From Corella eumyota (taxonomy: Eukaryota > Chordata > Ascidiacea > Phlebobranchia > Corellidae), in assembly GCA_963082875.1 (NCBI GenBank), contig OY720103.1, positions 3,038,001-3,102,000 on the forward strand: DNA of 64,000 nucleotides. Reading direction: 5' to 3'. The notes under the pieces are model-generated. The model searched no databases and was not told the origin of the DNA. It saw nothing but the letters and a program-made list of their open reading frames with translations. Positions 54,653-64,000 of this stretch are shown piece by piece (position 1 is the first letter of the stretch; the number at the start of each line of letters is the position of its first letter). A program made the position numbers and the translations under genes.

Positions 54653-55672
54653 ATGTTAAAAGCTGCTGCAAATTTAATCATGCTTTATATCTTTGCAATT
54701 ATTGTTGGCACTTTAGGGATTTTGTATTTGTTAAAGGATTACTTTGTTTCTGCACCTAGAATTCAGCACATTAATGAGAAGTATGTTTTCATAACAGGTT
54801 GTGGTACTGGGTTTGGCAACAGACTAGCCAAGCGTTTAGACAACCTTGGTTTAAATGTATATGCTGGATGTTTATTAGATGAATCCAAAGTAAAACTAAA
54901 CAACGAAACAAGTCCAAGACTTAAGGCATTTCAGCTTGACCTTACGAAAGAAGAGAGTATTCAAAATGCCTTTGAACTTGTAGTGAAGGATCTTGGTTCA
55001 AAACCACTTTGGGCGTTGGTTAATAATGCAGCAATTCCTGCAGCTTTAGTTCCTTTTGATTGGACCACTGTTAAAGATTACCAGAAAGTATTAGATGTCA
55101 ACTTGTTTGGGATAATCCGAGCCACGTTGACTTTTTTGCCCTTGATAAAAAGGGGTGGCCAAGGAAGGATTATAAACACATCCAGCATGAATGCCAGGTT
55201 AAATATCATGTCCAATGCATACGGAGTATCAAAATGTGCACTGGAAGCATTATCAGATGGTTTAAGTTATGAGCTAAAGCCTTTCAACATCACAGTCCAT
55301 ACATTACAACCCAGCATATTTAAGACCAACATGTCTGACCCAAACTTGCATGCTCAACTAATCAAGCAAAAGTGGAGTCGACTTGATAAGTCGACTCGGC
55401 AAGAATATGGGCCCAACTTTAATGAAAAATATATTGCCAACATTACCAACCTCTATAAAAGCAGTACAAATTCAAATCTAGTTCAAGTGGTCAATGCTTA
55501 TGAAGATGCAATTTTGTCAACAAAACCAAGCAATAGATATGTAGTTGGCTGGGATGCCAAGTTAATATTTCTACCTATGTCGCTGCTACCGTTTTCTTGG
55601 CAGTTTAGAATTATCCCCTTTATGCAGAAATTAAGTGGTTTAACTTCACCATTACCTGATTCATGCACTTAA
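54653..55672 (+). CDS. Short-chain dehydrogenase, SDR9C (retinol/steroid) type
   Basis: An intronless coding region of 339 aa, likely an NAD(P)-dependent oxidoreductase of the RDH5/RDH16/HSD17B6 group anchored in the ER membrane. The start is chosen at the ATG three bases after a strong acceptor. Residues about 8-28 form a membrane helix. The cofactor loop is TGCGTGFG (48-55) after KYVFI, typical of SDR9C. NNA is at 124-126. The catalytic set is Ser178 (INTSSMNA), Tyr190 and Lys194 (YGVSK), with the usual spacing. LQPSIFKTNM follows the active site. The acceptor with no visible upstream exon fits a spliced leader. Substrate cannot be told from sequence; retinoids or steroids are inferred from family. 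Confidence 0.88.
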   Translation: MLKAAANLIMLYIFAIIVGTLGILYLLKDYFVSAPRIQHINEKYVFITGCGTGFGNRLAKRLDNLGLNVYAGCLLDESKVKLNNETSPRLKAFQLDLTKEESIQNAFELVVKDLGSKPLWALVNNAAIPAALVPFDWTTVKDYQKVLDVNLFGIIRATLTFLPLIKRGGQGRIINTSSMNARLNIMSNAYGVSKCALEALSDGLSYELKPFNITVHTLQPSIFKTNMSDPNLHAQLIKQKWSRLDKSTRQEYGPNFNEKYIANITNLYKSSTNSNLVQVVNAYEDAILSTKPSNRYVVGWDAKLIFLPMSLLPFSWQFRIIPFMQKLSGLTSPLPDSCT

Positions 55673-57428
55673 AACTGTTACCATTTAAGTTAACCAAAAA
55701 AAAACAACTCTACCTTGAACAATTTCGTTATCAAGTATTACATTTTAACCAGCTTTAAAAATATTCGCAAGCAATCATATATATCATGTTACTAATTTAA
55801 ATTTTACTAATTCTGTACAGTATTATGTTATGCAATTTGTTTAATCTCTCTAACGCACCTTCATATAAATCACTAAAAGACCCAAAACATTTATTTTGTG
55901 TATTACTACTATTTTTAATGCACACTCTATTACTTGTACAAATATGCAATACAATTACATACATCAGTTGAGCGATAACACGATTTATAGGCTACATACA
56001 CTAAATAAGTATTGCAAATCACATAGAGATATATATAGATTTGGCACTGCAGTTAATATCATTATCTAACTAGCGACGGTACTATCAAAAACAAGAGGGA
56101 TTAAAACAAAAATTGCAAAAGTCATAAGTTGAAAATTAAATTTGATTACAGGGCTTCAAATATAACATTAAAATAAAAGGTATAGATTAGTAACATTTCT
56201 TAATTTATTTATTCATAGTCAATATGTTACATAATTTGAGAAAAATATATAACGATTGTAAAGAATTTAGTTAAATATTGAAATTGTTTTGATTCAAATG
56301 CATAGGACGGACAACATTTTCAAAAATTAGTAATTTTACTAGATGAGTTAACATTAAAATATAGTACGTCGGAATTATGCCTAATACAGTGTTTTAGATT
56401 TGTCCAAAATCCAAGGCACAAAAAATGCTATAACATTTTTAAAAACTGTTATAGATATACGTTTACAAAGTTTATAATCTTTTTAGAAATATTTGATTAT
56501 AACAATTTGATTTTAGTTTTATATATCGACAAAAAACATAAGTAAGTTAATATTAGAAAATATAAAAAACACCAATTAGGTTTTAGAAAGGAATATCATG
56601 ATAACATTCAAAAATTTTAAAAAGTTACAATACTTAAAATAAGAAGCCTTACTCTTTAACTTGTATTATTTATAAAACGATATTATATTTTATTCTTTGA
56701 AATCTAAATTTTGTTATAAATATGAACTACATAAATTAAAAATCTTCACATAAACTTAGGACAAAAGTCGGATAACACTTTAATTGTGTATGAACAGTGG
56801 TAGAAAATTAGTGCAAAACTAACGCACAAAACTAAAATATCAAGTTTTAAATTAAAAATCCGCACCACCTAAGAGACAAATTTTATGGCACAAAATATTA
56901 ACTCTTTTTCTGTAAAAGGTGCATATGAAATTAAGGGTATTTATATATATCAGTGGATAGTTGTTTTATATTCTTTAGGCTTAATAGTAAACAATTTTGA
57001 CAAGCACATACGTAACATATTTACGACAGTGATTAGATTAATAATTGAAGAAACAGAAAAAATAAAAAAGTAAAATAAATTGGTCAGAATAAAATAAAGT
57101 AAGGGTTAACAAAAACTTGTTTTATTTAGTATTTATAAAATTTGCGGTCATAAATATTGCCCTATGTTCAGGTTTCGTGGTCAATCACATTGTAATAACA
57201 AATAAAATATTACTAAAAAAAATTATATTGCTACAAACAAACACCAAATATAAGTACTATTAGTTTAATGAGTTACAATGTTATGTAGGCTACATTATTA
57301 GCAAGCCTACCTAAACCAGAATAATAAATATCTAAAATTTAAACAAGCATGTACTACTAACTATTTTTAACTCACTTTAAATTTAAAATAAAACACTGCA
57401 TTTTTGGAATAGTACTATAACAACAACG
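55673..57428. other. Convergent intergenic region, SDR and xylosyltransferase
   Basis: A+T-rich DNA holding the two 3' ends. A 62-codon frame at 56885-57073 (starts MAQNINSFSV, one hydrophobic stretch, Lys-rich end) has an ATG but no homology I recognise; it is probably chance. Confidence 0.5.
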
Positions 57429-60400
57429 TTACCTTATCCTACCATTTGGTTTAATATTTGTTAGTTCCGATTTGGGGTCAGGCGAAAACGAGGACCAGTT
57501 CATGTTGATGCATAAATTAAGTAGATTGCGTTTCTGGCAATGCTTTGGCAATAAACTAGACCAGTCTTTTAAGGAGCCAGTGGCAAGGCAATAATCCTTT
57601 ACCTTCCATGCACCAGATAATATATTGTCTATCCAGTTATGTAATTCGGCACCAGAAGTGATCTGTGCATTGTCTTGTAATATACGCAGTGCGCCGGTGT
57701 CTTTACTTAAATTAAGAGTTGTGCGAATCGAAAAAAGATTTCGGTTCGCTGCGTTTAGTTGTTCGTCATCAACAACTCCTAAATTTAAGGCCGCCAGGTC
57801 TTTGCTGCCCTCTAGGCTGTCTTTGTATTGAAATGGGGCAACATAAAACTCTAGCTCGGCGCAAATATTCGTAAATTGTCGCTGAACATAAAACCTAACA
57901 AGCCAGCGCCCGGGTCTTAAGGGTTTACGCAAGCTAAGCGGGGTATCAGTAACCCCTGCTGCTTTTGCGGGTGTTCTAAAATCGTTATAATCTGCTACGA
58001 TGTTAAGGGGGTCAATAATGACAACTGTAACAACAAAATCATTTTCACCGTGACTCCAATGAGCAACCAAATGAAGAGCACTGTTGGGGCCCATGATCCC
58101 ACCCCAGTCTCGAAGGGTAAGCTCTTTTACATCCCAGTTTGTGCCGATTGAAGCGGACTCCAACCTTTGAGCAAGCTCCGAGGAATGATCAAGGATGCGA
58201 AGTGGAGATTGGTGAGACATGAAAATCTGATTTTTTAATATTTAAAATAAATAAATTAAAATTTGTTGTGTGATTAAGCATTATTTTAATTTTTTAATGA
58301 TTACCTGAAGTTGGGGTGTGGATTGGGTGAGCGAATTATTAAGTGAAGTTTTAACATCAAATGTCACCAAATAACCTTCAAAAATTTCTTCCTTCTTGTA
58401 CAACTCAACCTTAATAAAAACAATTATTTAGAAAATAATGCAAGGGAAAAGATTATCTAAGCCCAGCCACGGTTAACAATTACTACAAACACATATATAT
58501 ACTAATTTAAAAGAAAATTCAATGCATATTTCAAAAATCTTGACACCTTAATAATCATCATATAAATAAATAAACTAGTTGTATTAAATTACCTGTAGCA
58601 GGTTTTGAACCTCGATATTACAAGTTTGATCCTGACTTAACCCCTGGTTTACCATTGCAAGTCCCATGCGAGCAAATGACGAATAATGGGTCAAGTATTC
58701 GTCCCCGACTGATGTGGGGCTGTCTTCATGGCTGAACACATTCTCCCAGTAACTTGTTAGCCCCATGGTCCCAGTAGGGTATTTCCCATAAATTTTAAAA
58801 TCCAGATGGTTAACCTGTAAGTGTAAGATTCCAGAAAAATTACTTTTTGGGATTTACTTTCCAAAATCTGTTAGGGGTTAATTTTAAATAGTTTAATACA
58901 AATTACTACAATTAGTTGATAAAAATTGGCAGCAACCAATACATCAATCAATTAAAAACAGTTTGCTTAATATCAAAAGCCTTCCAACTTCCCTACAAAC
59001 TGAAACCCTAAAAAAGATTAACAATTTAGTTCAACAACTTACCACTTCTTGGTTAATAACTTCCTCAAACTTGCGAGCAAAAAACACCGGTCTTGTCGTC
59101 TGTAGTCGACCCAAATCAGAAGGAAAAAAGTCATTTGGGGAGCAGCCACACCAATCTACTATGTGCTGTAAAAAAAGGTTAGATATATCTTATAGTTTTA
59201 ACGTGGTTTAGCTAACCTAATATGATAAAGCTTAACAAATTGTCCAATTTATAGGTCTTTGAAACCAAAAAAATTTCATTTGTAATGTTTAAGTAAAAAA
59301 CTAGGGCAAATTGTGGTAACGACTATATTACAACGAGCATTAAAAAAGTAGCTGGTCAAATAAGTAAAAATGAAATCCATAAGGTCATAAACTCCTAACA
59401 GTCTTTGGTTTTTACTTACCTTGTATTGACATTTGCAGCCACGTGCCCGGTTCCAGTTCGTAACTCTTAAGTTATTATCCACAAATGTCTCGCAACGATC
59501 ACTGTTCTGTGCTAAGGTGTGAAAAAATGACTCAGCTGGAAGTAAAGTGTACTTGTACCTTTAAAAGTTAAACACATGTTCAATTTATATACCATTATTA
59601 CACATATACAACTTTCTAAATTGCATAATTATATAGTTTTTTAGAGAATAAAATCGTTACCAAAATTTCAGGTCTTTTAATAGTTGGTCATTGCCGTTAA
59701 TTATATAATCGCAATAACCTCTGTTTAAAGCCACCCAGTCACTACCTCCATTTACTGTAATACCTACGTAACATAAATGAAACTCAATTTTAATTTTAAA
59801 ATATTAGAAATAAAAGTGTGAATAATTACATTTTTATATATACAGTTAAGAGTAATTACTTTTACTGTTTGGAAACCGGAAACTTTAAGTTAACTTTATG
59901 ATAACTAATGTTCACTTACCTTCTGGTAATTCTCGATCACCTAATCTCCACATATGTTGATCACATTCAACAAAAACTCGGTTTAATCCCTGGTAAAAAA
60001 ATTCAAATTAACAAAATCGTAATAATATATATTTCAACAAAAAAACTATTGAGGACATTTTTATTATCCCAATATAGCAATTTTGAAAATAGACCAAGTT
60101 TTCGCAATAAAGGTATGGTAAATTATATACCATACAGTCATTCTTTGAAGATATAACTAAAGGTAAATACATGTTTAAATAATGTCAAGAAATTTAAACA
60201 CATACAATTTTGTTCGGCTAAATTTACGTACAAATTATAGGTTACTTCTTCATTAAATATTTTTAAACTTAAAATTATAAAAAAGATTTACAAAAAAAAT
60301 GTTGACACTTTTAAAGCTTCCCAAGGGATTCAATTACATTTTAATTTGTAATAAAATCTGAGAATTAAATTTATTATTATTTCCTTCCTCTTATAAATAG

Positions 60401-63386
60401 GGTTTCGTTTAAGAAAAGTTAACAATATGGGCTAATAGAAGCCCAAGCTGAGAAGTTGTATTTAAAATAAGCTCTATACAAATTAATATTAATGAAAACT
60501 TAAATGTAATAAAATACACAAATCATAAGATAAAATTTTTTGAACATCAATAGACAAAAAAATATAGGCCTATATAATAAGTAATATAACAACAACATAA
60601 ATTTTTGATTACTGACCTGTTTTCTTATAAATTTTTCATCATCTCTGCCGTGAGATTTCATGAAATTTTTGTCATGATAAGTCGCCAAAAAATTGACCTA
60701 AAAAATAAAAAAAATTAATTTCAATAAAAATTATTAGAAACTTAATACAGTCTAATAAAAAAAATAATAATAGTTTACAAATCGTATTTTATGCAAAAAC
60801 AGAAAGTTTTTTTTTAATCATTTGATTTTTAATATTAAGTTATACAGGTTAAAATGTTACAGCAATTTTTAAATAGGTAAAATGAGTTTATGTGGTTAAC
60901 CTACACATTAGTGTGAAATCTAACACAAGTTTAATTAAACAAACATCAAATATTGATTTAAAGATTTGTGCTCAAATTAAATTTAAATTCTAAACTCATG
61001 GATAATTGATGTTTTAATTTGTAAATTATATAACAAACATTTGTTAAACTCTAAATATTTAAAATTTAAATGTAATTATATAAAAAATATTATTTTGTGC
61101 TACAGCATGAGAGCAGGGGGAATCGAACCCAGGGCCACATGTAGTAAAGCCAAGTGTTCACACCACTACACCATGCTGTCAATAACATGGTAACTTATAT
61201 TATTTTAAGATAAAAGAAATCCTACCAAGTTCTCTTCATTTTCTATAGGAAAATCCAGGGCGCTCAGATTAATAAAAAAATCCCAATCCTTCCAAAACCG
61301 AAGCACGTCACTTATTGCATGCAACAGCATTTGGAGCAAACTTGATCCTCCCCATATAGTTGCCATTCTCCAATTAGCTACTTTGACATTCGGATATTTT
61401 TCTGTAGCTTTCCGTATTTCTCTAAAAAATTAAAATATTTTGGTATAAATGCTGTTAATGTAAAAAAAAATGCCCATTTTGAATTTAATGACGCAAGTTT
61501 TTTAATGATGTGTCAACTAATAGCCTTCAATTTTTTTGTTTACATTTTGAATGGAAAAGGCTACCGCCCTTGTTCAATAATCACCTATCCATTCTTATTA
61601 TGCAAACACTACTCTAGGTTTAAAATCTACTAAACTCCCATTACAATAAAATACTTATTCAGACCTAAACAAACAAAATAAAAATGCCTTGGTACTAATA
61701 GTAGTACTACAATAAAGCTATGCAAGAACAATATAAATACTTGCTTTTAGAGTATATCAAGGCAAATTCTACTGTTTAAAAATGTTAAATGTACAACTCT
61801 TGCCTTAGTAGGTAGTCAGATCTTTTGTCCACATGAATATAATAATAATGATCCTTATTGTAAATCACTTTTAAGAGTCGACGGAATTGTCGGAAAGCAC
61901 GACCATGGACTTGTAGCATGTAACAAATACGAATTGGACGGAGATTATTTGAGAATGATTTTGGTTTTGGGGCATTGAACATAAATTTCCCTTCATGAGG
62001 GCAATACCTAGACAAAATTAAAATATCAAAAATTAGAAAATAAAATAGGATCAATATTGAAATAATTAAATTAAATTATAGTTAGCGTAATTACAAGAAA
62101 GATAGACTATTATTAAACCCACATTCAACTTAATATTTTAATATAGGATATTGGTAAGTATGTAAACTATTAATTTTTTTTTTTTTTTTGGGCCGAATTC
62201 ATTAAATGACAATTTTTTATTTAAACAGGAAGCCTGATGTGAATCAGAACACATTGTTCAACTGAACAAAATCCAAATAGGATAAATCTGGTGGCCTACT
62301 AAAGACTATAAGGCCAACATTAAATTTAAAAACCACAAATTTTTACATATGTTCTTTCTTGGTTGACATGCGAATGAATAACAAGTAAAGGTGTAATAAA
62401 TAAAATGTAACAGAAGGAGTTCTACATCAAAATAAAACCTTACCTTGGCATTTCTTTAGGGAATAAGGTTGAGTTTTGCATTTTACATGTAGTGTCAGCT
62501 ATTTGCTGTTTGCATTGATCACTTGTAGCTCTCGAAATTGCCGACTTGGCATCATTAAGTGTTACTTCACATCTGAAACAATTAAAAATTGTATAACAAT
62601 TATAGACTTAAGTAGCCAATACACAAACCATTAAATGAAATTACGAGCCTAAAGGTATATTTGCCATCGAAATAGCTTAATTACTTTTAATTTAAACAGT
62701 ATATACAATAAAAAACACAAGACATCGCTTACTCTGGTTTGTAGGAGAAAAGCCTGCTTTCTTTTTCTGATAGATCATCGTCGTATAAGTTGACATCATT
62801 GGCATTGTTATAGGCTTCGTTAACATAACTTTTCTTTAGTGACTGCAGACATATAAAGATTATAAAAATAACATGACAAATGGGAATAAAAGCGTCTGAC
62901 TAAACAAATTTGTTTTTTTTAATGTTTGAGTCACACTGTTAGACAAAAAAGAACAAAAATCACAATAAATACAACTGTAGATAATTTGGCATAAAAAATT
63001 TGAAATAATTTTATTTCTTACATTTTCTGGTAGCTGTAAGTTATTATCCTCCAAAATATCAATTGAATCTTTAGCATGCTCATTAAATTGTTCTCGAAAT
63101 CGTGGATCTTTTGGATTATACAGATCAATGTTACTTTTTCCTTTTAGGTACAAACCTTCATCATTTTTCATTCCAGCTAATGCCAATTGCTAAAAAAAAA
63201 AATGTTACTCTATGTTTAACTAATAAAGTCAACCTTTTCACCTCAAGGATAAATAAATGTAAAAAAAATCTAGTTAAAGTAATAAATTATAAAAACCTTT
63301 CTATGTTTTTGCATTTCATTATTTCTAATTCGTAGAAGTTTTTCTTCTTCAAGAAGATTTGGATGGGAGTTGAATGCAATCAGAGC
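57429..63386 (-). CDS. XYLT: Peptide O-xylosyltransferase (partial, N-terminus off window)
   Basis: This Golgi type II enzyme adds xylose to core-protein Ser and starts heparan and chondroitin sulfate chains. Fourteen exons are visible, in transcript order: 63297-63386, 63022-63189, 62733-62842, 62444-62572, 61804-62007, 61226-61421, 60617-60697, 59920-59989, 59661-59763, 59420-59558, 59043-59165, 58593-58814, 58305-58409, 57429-58226; 845 residues. Catalytic GT14 motifs: [102 protein letters not shown]. The Xylo_C domain ends [20 protein letters not shown], nearly as in human. The vertebrate DWD in that domain is NWD here. Exon 61804-62007 ends at a GC donor. The transmembrane N-terminus lies past the right edge. 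Confidence 0.95.
61098..61184 (-). repeat. SINE head fragment in an XYLT intron
   Basis: On the minus strand, a tRNA-like head (GACAGCATGGTGTAGTGGTG, B box GGTTCGATTCC) cut off shortly after the B box. Same family as 16532-16822. Confidence 0.65.
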
Positions 63387-63435
63387 CTGAACAATATTAA
63401 CAAAAATAAACAAAATGTTTAAGTTTTCACAACAC

Positions 63436-63730
63436 CGGCAGCGTGGTGTAGTGGTAAGAACACTTGCTCCACCACCATGAGGTCGTGGGTTCAATCCCCA
63501 CTGATCTCATGATGTAGCGCCCTTGAGTAAGGCCCTATAAACGGTATGAACTCCTGCTGAGCCAGCGCTTAATCAGCAGCATAATTACTGGGCAATTATA
63601 ATCTATAATATTCCACACTGCCACAGGCAACTCGAGACTGGGTCGGAGTAACTGATGTTACACTATGTTTAAGTCGCGCATTCGACTTTCCCACATCGAG
63701 GATAAAGATATGTACAAAAAAAAAAAAAAG
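63436..63730 (+). repeat. Full-length tRNA-derived SINE in an XYLT intron
   Basis: The head GGCAGCGTGGTGTAGTGGTA, B box GGTTCAATCCCC, a body nearly identical to 16532-16822 and a poly-A run at 63717-63729. It is antisense to XYLT. High similarity of the two full copies suggests recent mobility. Confidence 0.8.
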
Positions 63731-64000
63731 CTTAATTTATTATATATAAAGTAATGAAACTGGCCAAAGCTAATGAATAAGTATTTCAGAGTGTTAACAT
63801 ACACACATGTTTGCCAGTTTATTTTGTCTGGTTAAGAAGACAATTATTTTTAAATTATGTAATGCAACTTCAATACTGTAAATGACATGATTGGATGAAA
63901 AGTTTAGTATCACAAACCTATAGCATTAAGAAAAAACAAAATACTTATTTAGTTATTACACAAACAAAAGTTGGTCAAAGGTTTATATTGCCTATATTTA
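63731..64000. other. XYLT intron sequence to the right edge
   Basis: A+T-rich sequence without a recognisable exon; the upstream XYLT exons with the membrane anchor must lie beyond 64000. Confidence 0.5.

Overview
The window looks like nuclear DNA of a tunicate, most likely a Ciona-type ascidian. It is A+T rich. Its genes have short exons and mostly small GT-AG introns. Several proteins are of a chordate type (Ki-67, selenocysteine elongation factor, plasmanylethanolamine desaturase, peptide O-xylosyltransferase). Several first coding exons sit just downstream of a good splice acceptor with no obvious upstream exon, which fits the spliced-leader trans-splicing known in Ciona. I built all exon models by hand, checking reading phase across every junction and comparing with remembered vertebrate sequences; no alignment was run.

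Layout, left to right: a first exon of an unknown gene (-, 97-274); about 8 kb of mostly non-coding DNA holding a cluster of CRE sites near 3.9 kb and a CACGTG cluster near 8.4 kb; EEFSEC (-, 10 exons, 559 aa); a tektin-3-like gene (+, 8 exons, 447 aa); USP10 (-, 14 coding exons, 697 aa); a small secreted cationic peptide precursor (+, 3 coding exons, 158 aa); an MKI67/Ki-67 homologue (-, 18 exons, 1895 aa); a secreted thrombospondin-repeat protein (+, 12 exons, 648 aa); a young, nearly complete L1/Tx1-like LINE (-) with a perfect 16-bp target duplication; two tandem PEDS1/TMEM189 (Kua) genes (+, 264 and 256 aa); a nine-finger C2H2 gene (-, 14 exons, 856 aa); an SDR9C-type dehydrogenase in one coding exon (+, 339 aa); and a peptide O-xylosyltransferase (-) that runs off the right edge. 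tRNA-derived SINEs lie mostly in introns.

The genes do not form one pathway. Loose groups are mitosis and proliferation (Ki-67), translation and stress (EEFSEC, USP10 with its G3BP-binding FGDF motif), cilia (tektin), membrane lipid and glycan synthesis (PEDS1 pair, xylosyltransferase, SDR) and secreted proteins (TSR protein, peptide precursor). The observations most worth following are the architecture of the tunicate Ki-67, the secreted cationic peptide precursor, the diverged second PEDS1 copy, two GC-AG introns, the strong excess of TGACGTCA palindromes, and a SINE whose B-box region has been amplified in tandem.
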